Shown here in pieces: positions 53,758 to 64,000 of a stretch of DNA of 64,000 nucleotides. Position 1 is the first letter of the stretch. The number at the start of each line of letters is the position of its first letter. This DNA comes from Asterias rubens (Eukaryota > Echinodermata > Asteroidea > Forcipulatida > Asteriidae): contig NC_047062.1 of NCBI RefSeq assembly GCF_902459465.1, positions 22,263,919 to 22,327,918 of the forward strand, read 5' to 3'. Position numbers and translations under genes: made by a program. A model generated the notes under the pieces. That model worked only from the letters and a program-made list of their open reading frames with translations, had not been told where the DNA came from and searched no databases.

Positions 53758-54198
53758 ATCAAAATTAACATCTATTAAATAATGGGAGCGTGTGTAGCTT
53801 TTGACAATGAAAATGGCCCTTAACCTTCAAGAATAAGTTTCTAGAATTGTGTTCACATAATTGTCCTGAAAACCCTCTTAAACAATGTTTCTCCCAACTG
53901 CTAAGGTATATCCCATTTGAAAATTACCCCTGTGAGTCTTAAGTAACTATGTTGTTGGTATGTGTACGCAATTCTGTTCCTAGATAATCAATGCTGTATT
54001 AACTGTGAATGTGTGAGTATGCTTGTATGCTCAATAATGTGCAACTTGTCCGTCGGTGAGAAAAGTTTTGAAAGATAAATGTTTTCGCCGCAATCATCTT
54101 GTGGTGAAGTGTGTGTATGTTGGAGATATGCAAGGATGGAGATGTGTTGTGTACATGCTTTATATAAATGTCGGACAGCTGGATGGAAATCTGTGATC

Positions 54199-54459
54199 TG
54201 GGCCCAATTTCATAGAGCTGCTTAACGGTAAGCAGAACATTTTGCTTATAAGCGTATTTCACAGGTTAGCAAGAAAATCATGCGGCCATCTTGCGCGTTT
54301 ACTATGGATTTGCATTGTGGCGTCATTCATTCTCATGCAGTAAGCATCGGAGGGTTAGCTTGTCTTTTTGTGTGCATACGGTTAGCAGCGCGTTGATAAT
54401 GGAAAACACACAGTAAGCACAAAATCGACTGTTAAGCAGCTCCTTGAAATTGGGCCCTG
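54199..54459. mobile_element. Palindromic MITE, family E
   Basis: CTGGGCCCAATTTCATAGAG at the left, TTGAAATTGGGCCCTG at the right, with AACGGTAAGCAGAACATTTT and TGTTAAGCAGCTCC. Confidence 0.7.
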
Positions 54460-54799
54460 AAGTACGTCATGTAGAAACCTGAGTTGGTTTGGAGTATTGA
54501 GTATCTATGAAGTGATCAGTCCATACAGGCTGACTGTGAGTCTTTGCTGGTGTATGCATTATTATGACTGTATATCGTATCTCGAGTATCGTGAATGTAC
54601 AATATAATAATATTTCATTTGTATAACATGTATATTATGGAGTGAGACACAAAACAAAAACACAACAAATTATGTGTGATTTGGTCAGTCCCTGTGAATG
54701 AATTATTTTTTTGAGTCAGTACCATTTGTAAAGTAACGCTATTTTGTATGGACAATTAAAAGTGGTGCATACTGATACTACATCAAATAACAAAATGTA

Positions 54800-54805
54800 A
54801 ATAAA
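54800..54805 (+). terminator. SOS1: Candidate SOS1 polyadenylation signal
   Basis: AATAAA is followed by a GT/T-rich region (TTTGTTGCATTAGTC, GTTGTTGTTC) 25-60 bp on. This would give a 3'UTR of about 5.2 kb; earlier signals are possible and I cannot decide from sequence alone. Confidence 0.3.
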
Positions 54806-54903
54806 TAATCCTCGTTATGAAATTTGACACATCTTTGTTGCATTAGTCTTTTACGTTGTTGTTCACACATAGATAGAAGGAACAGGGATGGTATTCTTCC
54901 TAC

Positions 54904-55270
54904 TTAAAGCCATTATACACATTCAATAAGTATTGTCCAAGTCCCACACTTCGTGTATCACAACTTATATATAAAATAACAAACCTGTGAAAATTTAGGC
55001 TCAATCGGTCATCGGAGTCAGGAGAAAATAACGAGAAAACCCACTCTTGTTTCCGCACGTTTCGCGTGTCATGACATGTGTTTAAAATAAATCCGTAATT
55101 CTCGCTATCGAGAATTTATATTGTTTTAATGTTTTCTCAAAAAGTAAAGCATTTCATGGAACAATGTTTCAAGAGAAGTCTTTCACCATTACCTTCTGTA
55201 AATCCTGTAAATTATTAGTAAATCTGTGAACTTCTTTTTTTCCTGTACCGAAAGTGTATAATGGCCTTAA
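54904..55270. mobile_element. TTAA-flanked palindromic MITE, family C (CCATTATACAC)
   Basis: TTAAAGCCATTATACAC at the left and GTGTATAATGGCCTTAA at the right. The interior (ACAAACCTGTGAAAATTTAG, CTCAATCGGTCATCGGAGTC) is related to families A and B, so it is a third tip type of the same group. Central hairpin TTCTCGCTATCGAGAA. Confidence 0.75.
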
Positions 55271-55936
55271 GTCCATTTTACCGATTTTGTTTGCCCTTGG
55301 GGAAAATCAGGAAAATTGTGATTTAATAGCCTGAAAAGTCTATAAAAGCCTGCACCATGTGAACATGTAGGTCAGCCTTTGTATTTGATAAAACTGTTCC
55401 TACTTTTTCCAAGTATGATGCCTGAAATAAGTTGTATATTATTTCAAAATTGTTAGCAGGTTGGTCACTGCAATCAAAGCTGATGAGGCCCAGTACCCTC
55501 GACCACATGGTCACGACACGGCATAAATTACAAATACTTCTGTTAATTTCAAGAAGTGTTTTATTCTTTTCCAGTATTTATATCATACAGTTATTATTTC
55601 TTAAAATAATGACTTTTGGTATATGTACATGTAAAACATTTACAATTCTATAATCTGTAAATGAGAATTCCCTTAAATATCACAGTGATTCTCACTACCA
55701 GATATGCCACCATTTTAGAAAAAAACCACGATGCACTAAAAAACGAAAATTCCATCAGATTTCTGCGGCACTCAAAATTAAACAAAAAAAGAAATCATAA
55801 TCTGTCTTGGACAATAATATTTAAATATTTAAACAACAAATATTTAAACTAAATTTTATTTAAGGGTTTCTTTCCCAACAGGCTGTAAACCATGCATCCA
55901 TGTAATGTGAGATTACAACAAAAAACAAGGATTATT

Positions 55937-56091
55937 CAGGCCTGTATGCTTCATTTTTGAAAGGGCAAGGGCACCAAGACATTTTCTACTTGGTAAAGGG
56001 CACCTTACTGGAGCATTTCAATGGCACCAAGGCAATGACCAGGGGGCATGGAGGCAATCGCCTTTGTTGCCTACGTAAAGTATCAGGCCTG
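55937..56091 (-). mobile_element. Family D element, minus orientation
   Basis: CAGGCCTGTATGCTTCATTT to CGTAAAGTATCAGGCCTG; slightly shortened in the middle. Confidence 0.65.
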
Positions 56092-56315
56092 ATTATTTAC
56101 AACAAATCGAACAGGCATGTCGGCATTAAATCTGTAAATTGGCTGATAGAAGCTTAAAGCTAATTGAGTGAGTAAATTCCATTCCAAGCTTAACCACTGT
56201 GAACTATAGAATAGACTCCTTGCATATGATGTCACAAACTAGAACATCGCCCTCACCGAGGTCAAAGGAAGACCTGTCATTGATTGAGAGTTGTGTGTGA
56301 CGCATAAACACAGAC

Positions 56316-56700
56316 TTAAAGGCAGTGGACACTATTGGTAATTGTCAAAGACTAGCCTTCACAGTTGGTGTATCTCAACATATGCATAAAATAACACCTG
56401 TGAAAATTTGAGCTCAATCAGTCATCGAAGTTGCGAGATAATAATGAAAGAAAAAAACACCCTTGTCACACGAAGTTGTGTGCATTTAGATGGTCGATTT
56501 CGAGACCTCAAATTATAAATCTGAGGTCTCGAAATCAAGTTTGTGGAAAATTACTTCTTTCTCGAAAACTATGGCACTTCAGAGGAAGCCTTTACTCACA
56601 ATGTTTTATACCATCAACCTCTCCTCATTACTAGTCAGCAAGAAATGTTTTATGCCAATAATTATTTTGAGTAATTACCAATAGTGTCCACTGCCTTTAA
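56316..56700. mobile_element. TTAA-flanked palindromic MITE, family A (full length)
   Basis: TTAAAGGCAGTGGACACTAT and AATAGTGTCCACTGCCTTTA(A). Central hairpin GATTTCGAGACCTCAAATTA / TCTGAGGTCTCGAAATC. Part of the GACCCC-type repeat lies directly upstream (56213-56300). Confidence 0.8.
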
Positions 56701-57219
56701 TTATTTCCATCGCTCCATTGTTTAACCTTGGCGATGATGGCCAACGCAATTTATGCAACATTATTTGACACGTAATGAGCTTATGTACCAAATGAAACCA
56801 ATAATTTTTACAAAAAGGGATCCAGGTGTTTGAGAAACCTAGTTTATCTTCAATTTAATATTGTTTACAAAACCAATAGTGATATCAATAAACAAAACAA
56901 AAACAATTCAGAAGCCTTATCAAACGCATAAGGCCATGGTAATATTACCATTTTTAAAATAGAGTTGGGTAATTTATAAGTAGCAGAGTTTTTCCAAAAT
57001 TTATACATATACACTAAATAGCTTTAAAGATAAGGTCTGAGAATAAGTTGATACAACAATCCCACCAATGGTTGCAGAGGAAGGGAATTAAGAACTCATT
57101 CCTATTTATAATTTTCTCTAATTTCTGTCATCTTTTCAAGAGAGAAAATTAGTGTCCTCTTAAAAAGGTTCGAGAGGCATTTCATGCTATTCAATTCTCA
57201 TTATGAATCTTCTGATATG

Positions 57220-57535
57220 GGCCCTATTTAATAATAGACCAGCTTAAGCAGAAAATATTGCTCAACAACTCTCTGCTAAGCAGAAATGATCAGGATACCA
57301 GTCACAAATTGTACATGTGACATGGTAGTGTAGCTGGTAACCTTACTCTGGTAAGCATACTTTTTAGAACCACCCCAACTCAATGAGAGATTATCATTAC
57401 ATGGTGCTACCGCAAACCTTACTACATGTATATCAACATTCCACCATGCAAAATTTGCAAATCCTTCTTAAGTGTACTCATGTTATTCTAAGCTACTTGT
57501 TGTGCTTAAGCAGCTCTAGGAAATTGGACCATGGT
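57220..57535. mobile_element. Family E-like palindrome next to the VTI1B stop codon
   Basis: TGGGCCCTATTTAATAATAG at the left and TTAAGCAGCTCTAGGAAATT at the right, with GGATACCAGTCACAAATTGT and ACATGTGACATGGTAG inside. It ends about 20 bp beyond the VTI1B stop, so it would be in the VTI1B 3'UTR. Confidence 0.55.
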
Positions 57536-57556
57536 CTGTGATTGAAGTTTCATTTG

Positions 57557-60135
57557 TCACGTTGTGTGAGGTTTAAGTGTTGGCGCAGGGGTTGGTTTGC
57601 TCCCAGAGGATGCGAAGAATTTGAAGTAAACGATAAGTCCCAAGATTACTGCCTCCACTAGAATGATACCCACCAGGATCAGCTTGTTGGTTATAATCCT
57701 GCCAATAAAAAAAACACATACAATCCACATGAGAATCTCTACATGGTGTTAGACAGAGGGGTGTTCGTGTGTCTTTTGACTACCCTGATTTCAATTTGGT
57801 AACCTGTTTTATCTGTCATTTATGTGTAAATGCATTGTTGGCCATTTTCTCTCTCTTTTTTTATGAGTCACATGCCTATTTATTTATATAAATAACTTGC
57901 CTTCTGCCTATGGTGTTGAGAATCTGTTTGCTTTTGCCAAGACTGCTGTCCATATTTTCCAGCTGTCGATCAAAAATAAAAACAATGTAATGCTCAGTGT
58001 ATGGTATCATATTGCAGGCTGACATAGTATATCAATCATTCAAAACGAACGTGAATGGTATTGAATGGTCAGACAGTAAAGAGTACAGGGTTTACATTCC
58101 ACTATGTACATGTAGATGGAGTCACCACAATTTATCAATTCAAAACCACATTGGATGATATCAAACAGTCAGACAGTTGGAGGGTTTTAAAAACTCTCAC
58201 CTTATCCTTGGCGTTCAGGAGTTGTTCTTTCTGCCCGTCCAGTTCATCGATAATCCCCACTCCTATCTCGTCTGTCTCTGCTGCTATTCTATGGGTCCTG
58301 TCCAGGCTTTGGGAGGTTCTGTTCAACGTGTCTTGTCCTTGCAAAAGCTTTGAGCGTTGAGATGATTGGGCTGCCTAAAGCACAACAAATCATGGTTGAA
58401 GAATTGAAAATCAAATCTTGTTTGTACCTTCGACCTATAGTCTTCCTTGATTCACTGCAATGTGCAGTTTTCTTTCTTTTTTCCTTTCAAGTGCAGCCTT
58501 CATGACTGAATATAGTCGCACTGCAAGCTACACCAAGTGAACCCTTCTCTGTGCGATAAGTGTGTACTGGGGTCTATTACATGCAATGATTTTGTTTTAT
58601 TAATTGATACTGAATTACACTTAATGATGTTCACAGTCTTTGATCAAAATGCACTTACATTGACCTGGTTGTCAAAGTTACTTTGTGAGTGGAAGAGCTC
58701 ACTGCGACTGCTGCCACTACCGCTGGCTCGCTTCTGAAATGTCCAAGAAAATATAGAATATAGTAACTATTACATGTATATTTAAGTAGAAGAAAATCAA
58801 GCGTACTTTTGGTAACTATTTCAGTGACAAATGTCAGGCATGATACATGTAGTTGGTCCTAGGACAAAAATATAAGCATCTTATATTATTGATTACACAA
58901 GTTGACCTACAAATGATGTAGGCTTTAAAAAGACATTTCAAACTATTTAATCACAATTTTCAGATTTTTTAAAGGGCAAAAGAAATATCATGCCCGACAT
59001 GTATAGTTTTGTACAGTATTGACAAATTCACAAGGCAGCAAGATTCACAACAACACTTTTTAAAGGAGCTTTCTTAAATTACTTCTACAAGATTATTTTA
59101 AATGGAATACATGCAAGAAGACAAACAGATAAAAAGGAGACTGACCAAGTCTCTGCTGATTTTATCCATGTCGCGACGAAAGTTCCTGACTTTGGCGACC
59201 ATCTGACTGCGATACGTGCCTGGGGCTGGCTTGGCTTCCTCCTCCATCTCTTGAAGCTGAAAAAAAAAGGTTAAATAAATCAGAAGTTATATATGGGATT
59301 TGAGGGCTGGCTTGGCTTCCTCCTCCATCTCTTGAAGCTGAAAAAAGGGTTAAATAAATCAGAAGTTATATATGGGATTTGAGGCATTGCATGGTGAAGT
59401 ATTTATTATTTTTTTGTATGCAAGTCGCCAGACACACAAGGCCTGAAGGCTACAAATCAACTATTTTTCCAGTACAGGGGCCGTTGCCACCAACTCCTGG
59501 GGCTGAAACGGGATTACCCCCTTTGCAGTCCATACGGATGTAGGCTTGGGTATCATCCATCAGAAGCCTGGCTGGTAGAGCTGAAAGCACTACCTCCCCT
59601 CAATTTATATGTGGTTTGTGGTAACACCATGTCTGTATCTACTATATTTGCTTCCATTGCTTCAACTCGAGTCAGGCCTTAAACTTTTCTCTTAAAAGGG
59701 CACAGCAAATCTTCTTTGGCAAGGGGAACTTCTTTGTTTTGGAACTTTGCAAAGGGTCCCACAGGCAAAAGCACGGGCCACCACAGCAATTGCTGAGGGT
59801 GCCGTTGGTTATTTTAAAAGCCTGCAACTCACCACCAGGCCTGCCTCCTCTAAACCTCTCTCTGCATCTCGAATCAACTTCTTGCGTTCCTCTGACAAAA
59901 AATGAAGAAGAAAACAAATAGGTCAAACTGATACTACTACGTTTTTGTATTTCCCAGATTATGATAAAAAGCCCTTAAGTGTAAAAATACTGTTCATTTT
60001 CCCTTCCAAACAATTTAAAAAAAAAATGAACTTACCACCATCAGCCTTAGGTATCCTGAACTCAATTCGGTATTTGAGGTCTTCAAATAATGTCCGGAGC
60101 TCCTCCTGGTGGCTCTCAAACCGCTCTGAAGACAT
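57557..60135 (-). CDS. VTI1B: VTI1B, Qb-SNARE vesicle transport protein (complete)
   Basis: Vti1b is a tail-anchored Qb-SNARE in late endosome/lysosome and trans-Golgi fusion, pairing with syntaxin 7, syntaxin 8 and VAMP8. Exons in gene order: 60036-60135, 59833-59891, 59146-59256, 58659-58733, 58201-58374, 57901-57962, 57557-57698, giving 240 residues (vertebrate protein about 232). The N-terminal helical domain includes EERKKLIRDAERGLEEAG and YRSQMVAKVRNFRRDMDKIS. A Ser-rich linker follows, then the SNARE motif from LLQGQDTLNRTSQSLDRTHR through IIDELDGQKEQL (central Gln of the zero layer) to SLGKSKQILNTIGRR. A membrane anchor LILVGIILVEAVILGLIVYF and a short KFF-containing luminal tail close the protein. 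The SNARE motif and tail favour VTI1B over VTI1A. Intron 6 uses a GC donor. Confidence 0.94.
59224..59384 (-). repeat. VTI1B: 81-bp tandem duplication covering the VTI1B exon 3 acceptor
   Basis: 59224-59304 and 59305-59384 are near-identical (GGCTGGCTTGGCTTCCTCCT, CCATCTCTTGAAGCTGAAAA, AATCAGAAGTTATATATGGG). The first holds the true exon 3 start (acceptor at 59257-59259 on the minus strand) and about 33 bp of coding sequence; the second is the same junction displaced into intron 2. They differ in the length of an A run. Confidence 0.9.
59605..59830. mobile_element. Repeat fragments in VTI1B intron 2
   Basis: 59605-59645 (TGGTTTGTGGTAACACCATG, TCTACTA) matches the 20140 fragment. 59671-59830 (CAGGCCTTAAACTTTTCTCT, GCAAGGGGAACTTC, CACCACAGCAATTGCTGAGG) is a family D-like repeat that ends next to the exon 2 donor. 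The preceding 59400-59600 is moderately GC-rich with no recognised family. Confidence 0.5.
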
Positions 60136-61959
60136 GATATCTTAAAAGCTCAAACTCTCAAGAAATTAGTTGATTGAAAGACTCATGTCAGGCAAGGTGC
60201 ACCTGCATTTAAACAACAAGAAATGACAAATAAGACAAAGACAAGAGTTCATATAGTTAGTTGGCTTTTCTTTAAATAAATTTAATCATTAATTTAAATC
60301 ATTACAAGTGAAAATAATTGTGATTGGATTGTACATCTTTTCCTCTAGTGTTGTTGATGTATTGTTAGGCTTAAATTGGGGTAGTTGCGATAACATAACC
60401 CTCCTCTACGTTATCGCAACCAAAATTGGGGCTGTGTCGTCGCGATCAAAACAGGCCTGTTGTCGTTGATGTTTGTGGACCTCTCTCCTCCAGCTATTGC
60501 AACTGCATGCACGCTCTCCAGAGGGAGGGTGCACGCGTACATATACGCAGTAACTGACCTGCTTTCATCATGAGGACATTGACTTAATAATAGCCCCTTT
60601 GCTTAATTCCATTAAACTCAGATCCCCAACAAAAACCAAAAGGGGAAATGACCCATCCCATATTTCTGTTTTATTGTTATTGAACAGTGTCGTTATATAA
60701 TGGGGGTAGTTACCTCCAGTGAGCGAATACTTCCACTGTCGAGAATGTTTTTTTAATAATAGAAGCACATCTTCGTGGTGTGAAATACAACTATTCGAAC
60801 GTCCTGTGGTGGACTCAGAGATCATGAGATGCAAATATAAAGAAGTAATTTACCACCACTCCACTGCACTTGCCCTCTCGATCCGATCCGATGACCCACT
60901 GCTGCTGACTGCACTGTTCGATTCTCCGATTGACTCCAAATTAGATCAAACTGGACATACTTTATAAGGCGGCAAAATGTTCGTTACTGAAGACTAATTG
61001 TCCTTCCAAGCTGGGTTTCTTATAATGACACACAACCGACATAAATAATAAAACGCAATCAGTCTTTTATTTAGTTTTTTAGATTAGATCATGGACTCTG
61101 GAGATCATAAGACCAAAATAATCTTGAGACTGGAAAATAGGAATAGCGCCCTCTCTCTGTCATCATTGTCCGAAACGTAGAGTTATGTAAGTCTTCCCAC
61201 AGTAATAATCACCCCCACCCATAAATCGTTTTATTCCCGAATTTTGTGCTTTTCAAGTCATTCTCTGTGTATTTTTGTTTTCTTCTAATTTGGATCGAAA
61301 ACTGGTTGGTTCAAAGACCATCGCATGTTTAGTTACAATGACACTGACTGTTGTGAATTTCTTAGAGGTCTAGCCCCCCCCCCCCCAAAAAAAAGTAACT
61401 TTTATTTTAAATCGTCATCATAAAAATCACTGCATTGTTTTATCATTATAGAATTTGAATGTTACATTTGTGTTCTGACTCGACTGCTAGCTAGCTTATC
61501 ATAATAGCCCGGCCATTGGCAATGATTCGATCACCCATGGAGGTAGAATTAGATACCTCCATGGATCACCCCACAACCACTTATAGAATCAACCAAAAAC
61601 ATTTCAGCATTGAAACCGGTGCATGTTTTTTTCACAACAATTTAGTAGGCTCAATATAGATTGGGAATGTTGGACTTAAATTTCTCTTTTTTTCAAACAC
61701 TCTCAATTAATTGGTATGAAATTTGCTACCGGGGACAATAATATTCCCCTTTTGGGCACCACCCACCTGCAAAAAACATTTTTAGACACACCTCCGAGAT
61801 TGACCAATCATGGCTCAACTATTGTCAACCTCGTTTTTAACACGATTTGTTCGATAACGTTGTGGTTCTGCTGGGTGTGAGGTTGAGTTCTTTTGGCTTT
61901 CAATAAACTCATTTGGAGGTCATCCGTTTACTTTTCTGGTGCAGGAAACTCACTCCAAA
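60136..61959. promoter_or_regulatory. VTI1B / unknown gene divergent spacer
   Basis: About 1.8 kb between divergent ATGs, expected to hold both promoters and 5'UTRs. It contains a hairpin TTGCGATAACATAACC... CGTTATCGCAA (60384-60420), a hairpin ATGGAGGTAGAATTAGATAC / CTCCATGG (61538-61566), a poly-C/poly-A junction (61373-61396) and a GATCCGATCCGATG repeat near 60880. No TATA element at a convincing position. Confidence 0.45.
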
Positions 61960-63766
61960 ATGTTACGTCTAGCCACTCGAGTTCCCGGGGTGAGTTGTTA
62001 AAGTTGCTTTTGGAACTGTCTGTGCTTGGGTAGGATAAAATGTGGTTGTTAATGTTTTTAAAGGGCAGCATGCGGTATGTATAGATACGTAATGAACAGT
62101 TATTCAATGACGAAATTGCATTGTGTAACTGTAATATTTGGTACACGACGACATTTTTGGTGCCTGGTTGGTTGTTTGCAGTTTGGTGACGAATTAAGCT
62201 ATATTCTCTGTGTGGTCCCTAGTCAGTATCAGACCTACACCTTTTTTAAAGGAATGTCATGAATTAATGTTACAATTTGTTTCCTTTTTTTTTCTCTAAA
62301 GAAATATTTTTGGGTGGTTATGCTCCTTTTTATTTATATTTTGTTTTAAACCCATTCACAAATTTGAAAAAAATACTGATTGGGTGGTAAATTGTTGGAT
62401 TATTGACCTTTTAAAAAACATGTTAACTTTATAAATTAAACATTTGGTTTGTGACCTATGCCTAGTTATTTTAAAACAATGTAAACGGAAATTCAATAGC
62501 AAGCGCACAAAGCTATGTTATTTCAAAGACACTTCTCACCAAAATGGTGTTCAGTGAGTAGGCCTATGTCAGGACCACCATTGCGATAGTCCTAACCCTC
62601 CATCCCTAGGCAGTCGATGGCAGACTGGATTGAGTTACAAAGTAGTGTGCATAAATTAGGCAGCCATCCAGTTAAGACAATTTTTTTACTAGACTTTGGA
62701 CCAGATTTCCCAAATGCAAATTTTTTACATTTACAACTTAAAATTATATCAAATTAAAACACTTATAATGAATAGGGTAGATGGCCTTAGCTTTCAATCC
62801 AAGCCGGACCTTCTTCAGAGGCATAAAACAAGTACAAATAAATACATATCCATTTATAGAAAAAGAGAGGGGAAAGGGATTAAGGGAAGGATCCAGAAAG
62901 ATTAAAAAATTAAAACACTTATTTAATAAAACACCATCAACAAAATATTTCGCCAGAAAAATATTTCAAAGACTGACTGAATTGGTCATGATCCCTGTGG
63001 ACATTGACAATACAACAAAATTTGATTTGTGTGAAAACCTACCAAAGCCTACTTTACATTGTCCATTGATTCCTGCTAATCAGAAATTAATCCTCTTTTA
63101 TCTGAATGGGAAATCTGAGATAAAAAGTAAGTTTGCTTTAGTTCTGCATGATGAACAAGTTATGCAATAGTTGTAGGGTACAGCTATTGCACAACATTGA
63201 TGTGCAAACAATTTCAAACATCTTTCAAAAAATGTTTCCCAGCATTTAATTATTTGTTGCAGATATTTGTAATTACACAAGAGGCCAGGGTGTCATTTCT
63301 AGGATTAAAAATGGTACTTCAAATCAACAATTAAATACATTTCTATTTTAATTCTACTATCATAATGGATGTGAAGTCAAACTAAGATGACTTTACTAAG
63401 ATGTATGTTGGAGTCTTTATTAAATTCATCATTATATAAATAAAATTGATATTTATATTGCTTTTTAAGCTGTTAATAGTACCGGGTATCAGATTCCTTA
63501 GTATGCCTACTACCCCCTTTCTTTAAATTCAAGCATTCCTAACACACCCTGAACTCCTTTGGAGTATGCAGCACCAACTGTCATGGTCAAGGACACAGGT
63601 GACCAGGATCCAAACCCAAACTCAAATGAACCAGCCATCTAGAGTCCTCTGCCTTCAGGGTCTATTTCATGCACCCTTGACAGGACAGTCTTTCACTCTA
63701 TTTAATATTTCCTTACGTCTTCTGCAGGTTGTTGGTGCACTAAGGAGATATTGCCACCATGGAGCA
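61960..63766 (+). CDS. Unidentified gene, 5' end, probable mitochondrial presequence (two exons)
   Basis: Exon 1, 61960-61989, encodes MLRLATRVPG with context CAAAATG and donor GGG/GTGAGT. Exon 2, 63728-63766, follows a CTTCTGCAG acceptor and encodes VVGALRRYCHHGA, ending at GTAAGT. Joined in phase 0 they give an Arg-rich, acid-free, amphipathic-looking start typical of mitochondrial matrix targeting signals. The rest lies right of the window and the family cannot be named. An alternative donor 4 bp downstream (GTAAAA) would change the phase. Confidence rests on splice sites and composition only. Confidence 0.5.
62781..63170 (+). other. Orphan 129-codon open frame in the intron of the 3' gene
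   Basis: The second half (KIFQRLTELVMIPVDIDNTT, KFDLCENLPKPTLHCPLIPA, FYLNGKSEIKSKFALVLHDE) has a protein-like composition, but I recognise no family, and the first half is Lys-rich with poor codon use. No good splice sites frame it. It could be a piece of a mobile element or a decayed copy of a coding sequence. The words near 62790-62830 (GCTTTCAATCCAAGCCGGAC, CTTCTTCAGAGGCATAAAAC) look repeat-like. Confidence 0.3.
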
Positions 63767-64000
63767 GTAAGTAAAAAAAAAACATGTGTATCTCACCATC
63801 ACATTCTATCAATGGGGGCAATAAATCAATCACTCATTCAATTACAACATTTGCAATTTGTACTTAATAGCTGTGTGTTGGTTTAAAGACTTGACATAAA
63901 GTCACCATACTACATGTAGTCAAAATTATGCAATAGAATTCCTCTGCATGTGATCTCTACAAAGTAAGTACTTTTGTGATAAGTTTCACAGACATGCCCA

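Larger units (their letters stand above)
49615..57556. other. SOS1 3' flank / SOS1-VTI1B convergent spacer
   Basis: Almost 8 kb between the two stop codons. The proximal part is probably SOS1 3'UTR. It holds D-prime (50232), a hAT-like MITE (50897), family E (51738, 54199, 57220), GACCCC (52364), GATCCTAA (53208), SINE S1 (53567), a CCATTATACAC element (54904), family D (55937) and family A (56316). Also a TA microsatellite near 50609-50622. No supportable coding exon. Confidence 0.6.

Overview
The window is animal nuclear DNA: AT-rich, with short coding exons bounded by GT-AG splice sites, long introns, many tRNA-derived SINEs, LINE tails and palindromic MITE-like DNA elements. The repeat style and the protein sequences suggest an invertebrate deuterostome, most likely an echinoderm such as a sea star. 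That placement is an impression from the sequence, not a tested assignment. I see no prokaryotic or viral gene.

Layout. (1) About 1186-10850, minus strand: first 14 coding exons of MCM8, from the start codon to just past Walker A; the rest lies beyond the left edge. (2) 10851-14772: divergent intergenic region, promoter of MCM8 and probably of SOS1, with repeats and a LINE tail. (3) 14773-49614, plus strand: a complete 27-coding-exon SOS1 (Son of sevenless, Ras/Rac exchange factor), 1396 residues by my splice model, with reading phase consistent at every junction. Intron 3 is 12.3 kb and packed with repeats. (4) 49615-57556: SOS1 3' flank, probably a long 3'UTR, and more MITEs and SINEs. (5) 57557-60135, minus strand: complete 7-exon VTI1B (Qb-SNARE), 240 residues. 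(6) 60136-61959: second divergent spacer. (7) 61960 to the right edge, plus strand: the first two coding exons of an unidentified gene whose N-terminus looks like a mitochondrial presequence.

The genes act in separate processes: MCM8 in homologous-recombination repair and meiosis, SOS1 in receptor-tyrosine-kinase to Ras signalling, VTI1B in endosomal membrane fusion. They pair head-to-head (MCM8/SOS1, VTI1B/unknown) and tail-to-tail (SOS1/VTI1B).

The most unusual signal is at splice junctions. The 3' end of SOS1 exon 19 plus its splice donor is expanded into a 53-bp tandem array carrying 21 intact GTAAGAAT donors. The acceptor side of VTI1B exon 3 is tandemly duplicated, giving a decoy acceptor followed by an in-frame stop. 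The polypyrimidine tract of SOS1 exon 20 was the target of an inverted SINE pair and is now present twice as a 15-bp target duplication. VTI1B also uses a GC-AG intron. Several MITEs are nested or chimeric. Exon coordinates were derived by hand from splice consensus, phase and remembered family alignment and have not been checked against transcripts.
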